This document shows, in pieces, positions 7,441 to 14,030 of a stretch of 41,224 nucleotides of DNA. A model generated the notes under the pieces. That model saw nothing but the letters and a program-made list of their open reading frames with translations. It was not told the origin of the DNA and did no database searches. Origin of the DNA: a virus; the IMG/VR virus record IMGVR_UViG_3300038714_000250, positions 1 to 41,224 of that record. One strand, given 5' to 3'. Both the position numbers and the translations under genes were made by a program. Position 1 is the first letter of the stretch; each line of letters begins with the position of its first letter.

Positions 7441-7773
7441 ATGAAAAAAAATAAAACAAATTATATAAATTCAATTAAGGTAATAGTTAGCCCTTGGCAA
7501 AAAGGTTTTCACTGTGGTATTATTATGGATAGTAAATCTAAAATGACTACAGAACAATATGAATTATGCTCTACTATAGCTAGAGGCATGATAAAAATGG
7601 CAACATCAGACCCTCATTCAACGTTTCTATGGGGACTTCGTGGTTTTGCTGAAGATAAGAAAAAAAATAGCAAAGATTTAAGTATAAGTTCTATTGCAGA
7701 ATTTGATGATGAATCTAATGTTATTGATTTTCTTGAATATTTAAAAATGAAACGAGATAAGGAGTTAAACTAA
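7441..7773 (+). CDS. hypothetical protein, 110 aa
   Basis: The frame starts at ATG 7441 after an AT-rich 15-base gap that lacks a ribosome site. The stop TAA overlaps the next ATG (TAATG). The product has a Lys/Asn-rich N-terminus, a central region (GFHCGIIMDSKSKMTTEQY, then IARGMIKMA) and an acidic C-terminal half. It is probably cytoplasmic. No family recognised. Confidence 0.65.
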   Translation: MKKNKTNYINSIKVIVSPWQKGFHCGIIMDSKSKMTTEQYELCSTIARGMIKMATSDPHSTFLWGLRGFAEDKKKNSKDLSISSIAEFDDESNVIDFLEYLKMKRDKELN

Positions 7774-8516
7774 TGGCAACGCACTTAGTTATAGGTGACC
7801 CTCATTGTACACCTAAAGCAAGCAATGAAAGATTTCTGTGGGCTGGTAGACTAGCAGCAGATTATAAGGTATCTCATATTATATGTATGGGTGATTTTTG
7901 TAGTATGGATTCTCTATCTACATATGATAGAGGTAAAAAATCATTTGAAGGTAGAAGATATCAAAAAGATATGGATCATTCTCATGAGGCATTATCTTTA
8001 TTTAATAAAGGTTTAGGTAAACATAAAGCTAGAAAAATTATGTTACATGGTAATCATGAAGATAGAATTGATAGATTTGTTGATGATAACCCTGAACTTG
8101 ATGGTACATTAAAAATAAGTGATTTAAATTTTAAACAATATGGTTGGCAAGAGATACCTTATAAAAAAATTAAAGTGATAGATGGTGTTCATTATTCTCA
8201 CCATTTACCTTCAGGCATATTAGGTAGTGCAATATCAGGTGAAAATATTGCAAGAACTATTTTGACAAAGCACAAAGTTTCTGCTACAGTAGGACATAGT
8301 CATTTATTAGATTATGCTGTTTCTACTTTACCTGGTGGTAAAAAATTACATGCATTATCTGCTGGATGTTATTTAAACCATACAGAGCATTTTGCTAGAG
8401 ATACTCAGCATATGTGGTGGAGTGGTTTAATTGTTAAAAGAGAAGTTAAAGAGGGTAATTATAATATGGAGTTGATTGATATCAAAACTGTTAGGAGGGA
8501 ATATGGTAAAAGATAA
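7773..8516 (+). CDS. calcineurin-like metallophosphoesterase
   Basis: The 247-residue protein has the metal-binding motifs of the superfamily in order: D9-x-H11 in GDPHC, GD41, GNHED with N94-H95, a histidine pair at 143-144, and GHSH with H175 and H177. Members cleave phosphomonoesters or phosphodiesters, including protein phosphate, nucleotides and nucleic acid ends; the substrate cannot be told from sequence. It lies in the DNA-metabolism arm, directly before the DUF3310 gene, so nucleotide or DNA-end processing is more likely than protein dephosphorylation. Its end overlaps the next gene by 14 bases. Confidence 0.82.
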   Translation: MATHLVIGDPHCTPKASNERFLWAGRLAADYKVSHIICMGDFCSMDSLSTYDRGKKSFEGRRYQKDMDHSHEALSLFNKGLGKHKARKIMLHGNHEDRIDRFVDDNPELDGTLKISDLNFKQYGWQEIPYKKIKVIDGVHYSHHLPSGILGSAISGENIARTILTKHKVSATVGHSHLLDYAVSTLPGGKKLHALSAGCYLNHTEHFARDTQHMWWSGLIVKREVKEGNYNMELIDIKTVRREYGKR

Positions 8517-8802
8517 GCGTACATATGGTAAAAAGATAGAGCATAGTTCTGACATATCTTACGAAAATGAATTTAAGTTTGATAATGTACATGCACCAAA
8601 ACACTATCTACATGGTAAAAAAGAAACAATTGATGTTATACAAGATTGTATGACAGGAGATGAGTTTCATGGATACTTAAAAGGTAATATAATAAAATAT
8701 GTAGCTAGATATAAATTTAAAGGTGAGCCAATAGAAGACTTACAAAAAGCTAATTGGTATTTAAGTAGATTAATTAAGGAGGTTAGCAATGGGGCAAGTT
8801 AA
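8503..8802 (+). CDS. DUF3310 family protein
   Basis: The ATG at 8503 follows AGGAGGG at 8493-8499 and is preferred to the upstream in-frame ATG at 8476. The 99-residue protein has the DUF3310 signature: an APKHYLHG segment, ETIDVIQDCM, then a helix GNIIKYVARYKFKG with the DLQKANWYLSRLI helix after it. This family is widespread in phages and often annotated as a nucleotide kinase-like protein without direct proof. It overlaps the next start by 14 bases. Confidence 0.8.
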   Translation: MVKDKRTYGKKIEHSSDISYENEFKFDNVHAPKHYLHGKKETIDVIQDCMTGDEFHGYLKGNIIKYVARYKFKGEPIEDLQKANWYLSRLIKEVSNGAS

Positions 8803-8974
8803 ACAAGCTATAATAGAAGTAGAAGATTTTGTAGCAGGCTGTCTGCGTCAAGGTAGAACACTAAATCAAACTATACGAGATGCTAGACAATCTATAGCAG
8901 CAAAAACTAATCCTTATTTTGATGATGAGGAATTAGTAGAAAATAAATACTATCAATTTAAAGGAGGAATATAA
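8789..8974 (+). CDS. small hypothetical protein, 61 aa
   Basis: The ATG at 8789 has GGAGG at 8779-8783 inside the preceding gene. The product is predicted mostly helical (QAIIEVEDFVAGCLRQGRTL, then IRDARQSIAAK), which could be a small oligomerising or regulatory protein. It overlaps both neighbours. No family recognised. Confidence 0.7.
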   Translation: MGQVKQAIIEVEDFVAGCLRQGRTLNQTIRDARQSIAAKTNPYFDDEELVENKYYQFKGGI

Positions 8975-9195
8975 TGAAAGATGTATTTGTAAGTGCGTTG
9001 AAGAAAAAATATGAAGCAGAAGTAGATGTGGCAAAAGCTACTATACAAGTTTACTTTGATAAACCTGCGGGTATAGGTGAACATCCACAATTTGTTGAAG
9101 AAATAGATAAACAGTTAGAGAAGATAACTTGTGCAAGAGATAAAATAAAAGTTCTTGATGACTTATATCCTAACGAAGATGACATACCATTTTAA
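8974..9195 (+). CDS. small hypothetical protein, 73 aa
   Basis: The ATG at 8974 has GGAGG at 8962-8966 and overlaps the previous stop (TAATG). The product starts MKDVFVSALKKKYEAEVDVA and is a helical, mildly acidic protein with a central turn (PAGIGEHPQF) and acidic end (NEDDIPF). It resembles small phage proteins that form helical hairpins, but I cannot name a family. Confidence 0.7.
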   Translation: MKDVFVSALKKKYEAEVDVAKATIQVYFDKPAGIGEHPQFVEEIDKQLEKITCARDKIKVLDDLYPNEDDIPF

Positions 9196-9206
9196 TAGGA
9201 GGATAA

Positions 9207-9395
9207 ATGTCTGATCAAAAGAAAGATATACCAAAAACTACCCCTAAAATGTATCATATAGATTCAGAAAAATTAATGGATATTATGAGATACCTAATGA
9301 CAAGACCATATGGTGAAGTTGTTAAACTGATGAACTCTCTATCTACACTTATACCTGTAAATTTAGATGGAGGAAAGCATGACGGAAAAAAATAA
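9207..9395 (+). CDS. small hypothetical protein, 62 aa
   Basis: The ATG at 9207 follows AGGAGG at 9197-9202. The product is short, with a Lys/Pro/Thr-rich start and a helical centre (SEKLMDIMRYLMTRPYGEVV). It overlaps the next gene by 17 bases. Function unknown. Confidence 0.7.
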   Translation: MSDQKKDIPKTTPKMYHIDSEKLMDIMRYLMTRPYGEVVKLMNSLSTLIPVNLDGGKHDGKK

Positions 9396-9615
9396 TTTAG
9401 ATAAATATACTGGTATATTATTTGAATTAAAAATAGGTTTAAATAAAGATAATGCTATTGTCATTGACTATGGCGGTAAACCTGTAGGTAAAATAAGAGA
9501 TGCATTAAAAGGTTTTCCTTACCAAGCTAACTTATGTGCTGCCATAATTAATCATGCTAATTCTGTTGGTAAAAAATTGCAAGATGATATTAAACAGATT
9601 ATACAAAAAATTTAA
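9379..9615 (+). CDS. small hypothetical protein, 78 aa; last gene of the plus-strand arm
   Basis: GGAGGAA at 9369-9375 fits the ATG at 9379 better than the in-frame ATG at 9367. The product is probably an alpha/beta domain (IVIDYGGKPVGKIRDAL) with a helical end. It is the final gene before the convergent terminator region. No family recognised. Confidence 0.7.
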   Translation: MTEKNNLDKYTGILFELKIGLNKDNAIVIDYGGKPVGKIRDALKGFPYQANLCAAIINHANSVGKKLQDDIKQIIQKI

Positions 9616-9617
9616 AG

Positions 9618-9633
9618 TTTTGGTTGACCAAAA
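9618..9633. repeat. 16-base near-perfect palindrome at the convergent junction
   Basis: TTTTGGT-TG-ACCAAAA reads the same on both strands around a TG/CA centre. It sits between the last plus-strand stop and the first terminator hairpin. It could be a protein-binding site or an accessory to termination; the sequence does not decide. Confidence 0.45.
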
Positions 9634-9636
9634 AAA

Positions 9637-9667
9637 AAGACACCTAGAGTAAAACTCTAAGTGTCTT
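9637..9667. terminator. bidirectional terminator hairpin 1
   Basis: AAGACAC-C-TAGAGT pairs with ACTCTA-A-GTGTCTT around an AAA loop, 13 pairs with one mismatch. A run of A before it serves as the U-run for minus-strand transcripts, and the TTGTTGTTG after it is T-rich for plus-strand transcripts. Confidence 0.8.
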
Positions 9668-9682
9668 GTTGTTGCCTGCGAG

Positions 9683-9709
9683 GGGGAGTCTATACGGCTC
9701 CCCTTTTTT
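9683..9709 (+). terminator. terminator hairpin 2
   Basis: GGGGAG (9683-9688) and CTCCCC (9698-9703) form a GC-rich stem with a nine-base loop followed by TTTTTT (9704-9709), a textbook intrinsic terminator for the plus-strand arm. The T-run touches the stop of the minus-strand gene. Confidence 0.85.
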
Positions 9710-11951
9710 ATGCGAATAATCTATCTGTTTGTTTCTTAGCTTTAGTTAATTTAATTGGTTTGCTTAGTATTTCTTTTTGAAGTTTCTTTGGTAGTTTCAT
9801 TTTGATAAGTTGTTCTGGATTTATCTCTTCACTTTTAGGTGGTTTAGCATTTTTTATATACTGTGTATATACTTCTAAATTAAATGTATTAACAGGCAAA
9901 GTTTCAAGACGTTGCTGTATCTCAGTAATATTTTCCATTGCACTATGTGCATCTTTAACTGGCACTATAGGTAACTCCCAACTTATTAACTCATCATCTA
10001 TATCTATTTCTTTAATCCAAATATATACTTTATCATTTCTTATTTCATTCCATCTAGCTAGCCCACTACCTGTACCAGTGGCAGGTGAAAAAGGTCTATT
10101 ATCTACTAATTCATTTAAATAATCTTCAATATAGTTAGCACCCTGACCTGCACCTCTATCACTGTATAGAGCAGCGTGTCCTGGAATATTAGTATCTTTA
10201 GTTCTATCAAATAAAAATTGAAGATCTACTTTTTTTAATACATACCCATCATCCTGTGCTCTTTTAATTTGATTATCTAAATGAATATCTTGTAATTCTT
10301 TAGGTGCTTCTCCTTCGCTAATATCTACCCTCTCAAGTTTAACATTATATTTATCTGCAATTTTTTCTAGTTGTTTTAATACTATTTCATCATAAAATTT
10401 TTTAAGTCCTTCTTTTTCTTCTTCACCCATAGCATCATAGCGATTTGCTTGTATTTGTCCATTTGTAATAGCTATACTATCTCTACCATCTATAACAGCT
10501 TTTTCAATCATTTTATTTAAAACTAACTCAACAAATTTTTTAGATTCTTTTATAGGAAAATCTGGAACACCATACATACCAGTACGTAAAAAATAATTTT
10601 TTGCCTGTTTAATATTATCTACATTTAAAACGGATTCAGCATGTTTTCCTTCTTTTTCAAATAATTCAAATCTATTATCTACATTTAAAGGTATTCGTCT
10701 GCTTGTAGAACCTGGTGTTGTTGATTTTAATTCTATAATATTTTCTTCATTTAACATTAATGGAGAATCTTCTGACTCAAACTCTCTTTCTATTGGCATA
10801 CTTTGATTATATATTGTATATTTAATATTATTTTTATCTAAATATTCTTTAAGATCTTTATTTGCTACTACATCAAAATCTGAAAAAAACCCTTTATCTT
10901 GACCTTTTTGTAACCAATCAGATTGTATCTCATCTACTATTAAAGTATTTCTAAAAGTCTTTTCTATCTCTTCATTATTTAAATCTTGATACCTAGTCAT
11001 TTCTTCTTCTAATGGATCGAATCCAACTTGAGTTCTTGCATGTGCAAAGGTATTAGTGCCATACTCTGTATCAAAATGTTCTGATTTAAATAAGGGCGTA
11101 TCATACTCTACTAATTTCATTTTACTTTTTTGTTTTTCAGGTTCTCGAAGATATGGATTTTTTATTTCTTTATATGGTCGAAATTGAAATACTATATGCT
11201 CTTGTGTATCCGCTGCGGTATACCCACCTAAACTATAAGTTTCATACATTTTATTCATTTCATCTTTAGGGATAGAACGAACTTTAATAAAAGGTGCTAT
11301 ATCTTTTTTTTCTACAAACTTTAATAACTCTTCTTTAGTTATAGATTCATTACCTTTTAGGTATTCTGTAAGACCAAGATAATCCATTTCGTCTTTAGTA
11401 GAATTACTTTGTACAATACTTTTCCATTTACCTTTAGTGAATTTATTTTGTTTAGCGTTTTTAATAGACTCAACAGCACGAGAATAAAAATCAGATTTAC
11501 CTTCTTTAAGTGCTTTTGCAGTTTGTTTTTCTGTTTCTGTTAGTGGTCCAAATTCTACTTTAGGTTTTAGTGCTTTTTCTGTTTGCTCACTTTCAGATAA
11601 TTTTTTAGATACTTGTAATGCTGCTTCTGTTGCTAATTCTGTTCCTAAATCTGGACCTTCAGGTGGTTGTTTTTGTGGCTGTTTAGTTTTATCTTCACTA
11701 ACTACAGTAGGCGTTTTATCCTCTTCGTCTTTTTTAGACATAAAATTAGGATTAACCATAGGCATAGCTTCAGGGTTTACCATGGTTGTATTCTTCGTTA
11801 GAGTTTCGTTTAAACTAGTAAATGCCTCATTGCCATATGTCTGTACAAATTTATTAGTGCCTACTTTACCTAATTCTTTAGCTAGATATGGTACAGCAAA
11901 TCTACCTATTGCTGTTACTATAGGTGCTAATGCTACTAGTGGTGCTACCAT
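9708..11951 (-). CDS. large polyvalent protein-type phage protein, 747 aa
   Basis: This is the last gene of the late arm. Residues 1-130 have a hydrophobic start followed by a Pro/Lys/Glu-rich linker. From about 135 it follows a pattern I recall from phage large polyvalent proteins: GKWKSIV...DEMDYLGLTEYL near 174-200, a DEIQSDW motif at 340-346, NGQIQANRYD at 497-506, and a GLKKFYDEIV helix near 515. In relatives this core lies inside giant virion or conjugative-element proteins; its biochemistry is unknown to me. Its place after the lysis genes suggests a virion component or injected effector. Start ATG at 11951. Confidence 0.65.
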   Translation of the reverse strand: MVAPLVALAPIVTAIGRFAVPYLAKELGKVGTNKFVQTYGNEAFTSLNETLTKNTTMVNPEAMPMVNPNFMSKKDEEDKTPTVVSEDKTKQPQKQPPEGPDLGTELATEAALQVSKKLSESEQTEKALKPKVEFGPLTETEKQTAKALKEGKSDFYSRAVESIKNAKQNKFTKGKWKSIVQSNSTKDEMDYLGLTEYLKGNESITKEELLKFVEKKDIAPFIKVRSIPKDEMNKMYETYSLGGYTAADTQEHIVFQFRPYKEIKNPYLREPEKQKSKMKLVEYDTPLFKSEHFDTEYGTNTFAHARTQVGFDPLEEEMTRYQDLNNEEIEKTFRNTLIVDEIQSDWLQKGQDKGFFSDFDVVANKDLKEYLDKNNIKYTIYNQSMPIEREFESEDSPLMLNEENIIELKSTTPGSTSRRIPLNVDNRFELFEKEGKHAESVLNVDNIKQAKNYFLRTGMYGVPDFPIKESKKFVELVLNKMIEKAVIDGRDSIAITNGQIQANRYDAMGEEEKEGLKKFYDEIVLKQLEKIADKYNVKLERVDISEGEAPKELQDIHLDNQIKRAQDDGYVLKKVDLQFLFDRTKDTNIPGHAALYSDRGAGQGANYIEDYLNELVDNRPFSPATGTGSGLARWNEIRNDKVYIWIKEIDIDDELISWELPIVPVKDAHSAMENITEIQQRLETLPVNTFNLEVYTQYIKNAKPPKSEEINPEQLIKMKLPKKLQKEILSKPIKLTKAKKQTDRLFA

Positions 11952-11952
11952 T

Positions 11953-12534
11953 TTACTGTAAGTAATCCATTTGTTGATTCACAGGTTTTCTTTTTGGAAT
12001 CAACATATTTTCTGTCTCTATTATTGGTTTAATTCTATCATTATATACGCTTGTTAGTAAATTAGTATAGTTAGGGTTTTCTGCATATGATGTCATACCC
12101 TTAAACATATTTTCTATAGGATCATTTTTTTCTGCAGCTTTTACTACTTCACTATATCTATCATCAGTGGTTATTAAATTTAAAAATGCTCTAACACTGC
12201 TTTCAGCATCTTCAAAATTTCTAAGTCTAGCACCACCTGTTGTTTCTAAAAAATCTTGATCACCAGTTGCATGCATACCAAAATAATTATTTGCTTTCAT
12301 TGCAGTGGGTGCACCTTTAAAATTAAAATTACCAGTTTCTGTAGCACTAGTTGTAGCTATAAATCCTGTAGGTATTTTTCGTTCTAAAGAACCTTCAGGA
12401 AATTCTTTTTTAACTTTATTAATTATTTTTATAAAATCTTTTGTTTTATTTATTTCAGCCATACTTATACTACATATAATTAAACTAACAATTCCAAGCA
12501 CGAAGTGCTTTATTAATTCTTGAATTAGGGTCAT
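11953..12534 (-). CDS. exported glucosaminidase (Bax/FlgJ-like peptidoglycan hydrolase)
   Basis: The 193-residue protein starts with a hydrophobic segment (residues 11-26, FVLGIVSLIICSISMA) and a plausible signal-peptidase site S-M-A/E after residue 26. The catalytic domain follows: GFIATTSATETG with probable catalytic E66, NNYFGMHA at 82-89, RNFEDAESSVRAF and YAENPNYTNLL. This is the glucosaminidase fold that cleaves between GlcNAc and MurNAc. With the amidase upstream, the phage has two wall enzymes of different specificity. The N-terminal 50 bases overlap the preceding gene; GTG codon 12 is an alternative start. Confidence 0.8.
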   Translation of the reverse strand: MTLIQELIKHFVLGIVSLIICSISMAEINKTKDFIKIINKVKKEFPEGSLERKIPTGFIATTSATETGNFNFKGAPTAMKANNYFGMHATGDQDFLETTGGARLRNFEDAESSVRAFLNLITTDDRYSEVVKAAEKNDPIENMFKGMTSYAENPNYTNLLTSVYNDRIKPIIETENMLIPKRKPVNQQMDYLQ

Positions 12535-12718
12535 TAGCAGTCTTAGCAGATGTAAGTTTTTTCTTCATGCCTTTCATCCTCGCACAAAAGCTAGCCCTTC
12601 GTTTATTACCAACTTTTTTACTAGGTCTTTTTAGATTAGCACCTGTAGTTCTTTTAAAATACCTACGACCTGCTTCGTTAAGTCCTCCAGAGGGGTTTTG
12701 ATATTTTTTAGCTACCAT
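12485..12718 (-). CDS. small basic protein, DUF6321-like
   Basis: The 77-residue protein matches a pattern I recall as DUF6321: KYQNPSGGLNEAGRRYF, RRASFCARMKGMKKK, then DPNSRINKALRAW. It has many Lys/Arg and two Cys (one terminal). Its ATG overlaps the preceding stop (TAATG) and its 3' end overlaps the glucosaminidase gene by 50 bases. Function unknown; nucleic-acid binding is plausible from charge. Confidence 0.78.
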   Translation of the reverse strand: MVAKKYQNPSGGLNEAGRRYFKRTTGANLKRPSKKVGNKRRASFCARMKGMKKKLTSAKTANDPNSRINKALRAWNC

Positions 12719-12849
12719 TATTTTTTCTTAACTGTCATAGCAGCTCTCCTAAAATTAGCAGCAGTGGGTGCACCTTTAGCACCTTTCTTTCTCATTTTAC
12801 CACCACGCTTTCTTTTAGCATGTATGTTAGCGTATAGTCCTTTTCTCAT
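12718..12849 (-). CDS. tiny basic phage protein, 43 aa (KGLYANIHAKR family)
   Basis: It starts MRKGLYANIHAKRKRGG and continues with a KGAPTAANFRRAA segment, a sequence pattern I have seen repeatedly in marine phages. Sixteen of 43 residues are Lys or Arg. It is linked by TAATG overlaps to the genes on both sides. No biochemical function is known to me; DNA or RNA binding is inference. Confidence 0.78.
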   Translation of the reverse strand: MRKGLYANIHAKRKRGGKMRKKGAKGAPTAANFRRAAMTVKKK

Positions 12850-12998
12850 TATGCTTTCTTTTTCTTTTTATTTCTTAACATAGCAAAGTCTTTTTTAGTA
12901 AGTTTACCGTCTTTATCCATGTCTAGTTTTTTTCTTTTTCCAGTAACTTTTTTGCTACCGTTTTTCTTTTTCATCATTTTACCGTAATGTCCTGGCAT
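12849..12998 (-). CDS. tiny basic protein with an EF-hand-like loop, 49 aa
   Basis: The protein starts MPGHYGKMMKKK and has 20 Lys/Arg among 49 residues. Residues 26-37 read D-M-D-K-D-G-K-L-T-K-K-D, matching an EF-hand calcium loop at positions 1, 3, 5, 6, 8 and 12. The ribosome site AGGAGGT lies about 8 bases upstream of the ATG at 12998. It is coupled to both neighbours by TAATG overlaps. Calcium binding is inferred from the motif only. Confidence 0.75.
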   Translation of the reverse strand: MPGHYGKMMKKKNGSKKVTGKRKKLDMDKDGKLTKKDFAMLRNKKKKKA

Positions 12999-13246
12999 TA
13001 GCTGTACCTCCTGTATTTAGCTGTTTTTTTTGCAATCCCTTTCGGTTGTTTCACAAACTGTTTTCCCTTCTTTGTTCCTTGGCGTTTTGCTTTTGTCGTT
13101 GCCGCATACTCCGCAGATGATAAGGCTTTGATCGCCTTCTCTGGCAAATATCGTTCCCCAGTCACCGAAGACTTCTTTCCAGACTTCGTTCTCCATTTTT
13201 GCTTTCCCCATGCTTTTAAACTCCTTTGACTTTTTGCGAGTGCCAT
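12998..13246 (-). CDS. small basic conserved phage protein, 82 aa
   Basis: The sequence (KQKWRTKSGKKSSVTGERYLP, ALSSAEYAATTKAKRQGT, QFVKQPKGIAKKTAKYR) follows a pattern found in phages and some large viruses; DUF5872 is my uncertain recollection. It is strongly basic and probably helical in the centre. Base composition is unlike its neighbours: about 44% G+C over 13021-13200 by hand count, with codons such as GCG, TCG, CGC and CCG. It overlaps both neighbours at TAATG. Confidence 0.8.
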   Translation of the reverse strand: MALAKSQRSLKAWGKQKWRTKSGKKSSVTGERYLPEKAIKALSSAEYAATTKAKRQGTKKGKQFVKQPKGIAKKTAKYRRYS

Positions 13247-13533
13247 TATGTTTTTCTCCCTTTTCTTATAGCTTCTTTACCTTTTTTAAATATAGATGCT
13301 ACCTGCGATTTACCCATAACTTTTGCACGTTGTTCGCCTACGGTTAATATTTGTATTTTTCTTGCAAATGGTTTAGATATCTTCTTAACTTTTGCAACAG
13401 TCTTATGAGCATCAGCAGGAGTTGCAAACTTAATTCCAACAGTATCTTTAGGATTCTCATCTGTATAAAGTCTCCTACCTGATCCCTTGGGTTTTTTACC
13501 CGTACCTACTTTAGGATCTCTTTTTTTTGCCAT
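13246..13533 (-). CDS. small basic conserved phage protein, 95 aa
   Basis: The N-terminus RDPKVGTGKKPKGSGRRLYT followed by DENPKDTVGIKFATPADA and FARKIQILTVGEQRAKVMGK is a pattern I recognise from many marine phage genomes. It probably folds as a small alpha/beta domain with a basic, glycine-rich arm. The ATG at 13533 lies 23 bases inside the end of the previous gene; the stop shares a base with the next ATG. Function unknown; nucleic-acid contact is likely from the arm. Confidence 0.82.
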   Translation of the reverse strand: MAKKRDPKVGTGKKPKGSGRRLYTDENPKDTVGIKFATPADAHKTVAKVKKISKPFARKIQILTVGEQRAKVMGKSQVASIFKKGKEAIRKGRKT

Positions 13534-13639
13534 AAGATTTCATTTCTTTAATATGTTTTTCAATAACTTTACTCTGCTTCTTATGTAAAGCAGATGCTTT
13601 TTTTAGTGCTTTAGCTACTTTTTTTATTTTTTTTACCAT
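13511..13639 (-). CDS. tiny lysine-rich protein, 42 aa
   Basis: It begins MVKKIKKVAKALKKASALHK and forms one long basic helix; 17 of 42 residues are Lys/Arg. It overlaps the next gene start by 23 bases and the preceding gene by 29 bases. The amphipathic, basic helix could bind nucleic acid or membranes; this is inference. Confidence 0.68.
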   Translation of the reverse strand: MVKKIKKVAKALKKASALHKKQSKVIEKHIKEMKSYGKKKRS

Positions 13640-13757
13640 TTTTTTTCTTTGCTTTGCTTGGTAATAAACCTTTATTTACTGCACGAGCACGTTCACTAAA
13701 TCCTAGTTTCTTACCTTTTTTTATTTTATCTTTAATTGTTGATACTTTTGCTACCAT
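13611..13757 (-). CDS. tiny lysine-rich protein, 48 aa
   Basis: The frame from ATG 13757 to TAA 13611 gives MVAKVSTIKDKIKKGKKLGF, then SERARAVNKGLLPSKAKKK and a Lys/Asn tail. Eighteen of 48 residues are Lys/Arg. It overlaps the genes on both sides by 26 and 29 bases. The SERARAVNKGLLP segment is the most structured part. No family name known. Confidence 0.68.
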   Translation of the reverse strand: MVAKVSTIKDKIKKGKKLGFSERARAVNKGLLPSKAKKKNGKKNKKSS

Positions 13758-13851
13758 TGTATTTTTCTCGCCAATAGTTTTTTCTTTCAAGTAATCTAAT
13801 TTTATATTCTAAATTATTTATTCCTAAAATTTTTTTAATAAAATATATCAT
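13732..13851 (-). CDS. tiny basic protein, 39 aa
   Basis: The product begins MIYFIKKILGINNLEYKIRL and ends KYNGSKSINN. A short hydrophobic start precedes a basic helix. The ATG shares its A with the preceding TAA, and the end overlaps the next gene by 26 bases. It is the least distinctive member of the chain, but its fit in the overlap series supports translation. Confidence 0.55.
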   Translation of the reverse strand: MIYFIKKILGINNLEYKIRLLERKNYWREKYNGSKSINN

Positions 13852-14030
13852 TACTTATATCCACCACCTGCTGCCTTATATTTTTTAGCCAGCATTTGCG
13901 CTTTTCTTGCTGACCATTGTCCAGGCTTTCCGCCCTTTGAACCAGCCATGATTTGATTAAACATTCGTTTTCTCATACCAGGTTTTGTATAGTTACCTGC
14001 TTTATTTACTGTGCTTTTCTTTTTTGCCAT
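13851..14030 (-). CDS. small basic conserved marine phage protein, 59 aa
   Basis: The sequence MAKKKSTVNKAGNYTKPGMR, FNQIMAGSKGGKPGQWSARK, AQMLAKKYKAAGGGY is a pattern I recognise from many marine podoviruses. It is basic, with a Gly-rich centre and a C-terminal helix ending in GGGY. AAGGAGATG upstream gives a strong ribosome site for the ATG at 14030. It overlaps the previous gene by 29 bases. Function unknown. Confidence 0.8.
   Translation of the reverse strand: MAKKKSTVNKAGNYTKPGMRKRMFNQIMAGSKGGKPGQWSARKAQMLAKKYKAAGGGYK

Noticed and set aside
7415-7441. TATAAT-like sequence before the 110-residue gene
   Set aside because: No acceptable -35 at 16-18 bases upstream and the whole stretch is nearly pure A/T, so a chance match is likely.
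9660-9710. tRNA-like fold in the convergent gap
   Set aside because: The GC-rich stem is a simple terminator; no cloverleaf arms, TTC-loop or acceptor stem can be drawn.
11953-12534. Lipoprotein signal in the glucosaminidase (LIIC)
   Set aside because: The residue before Cys is Ile, which does not fit a lipobox; a signal-peptidase I site after SMA is a better fit.
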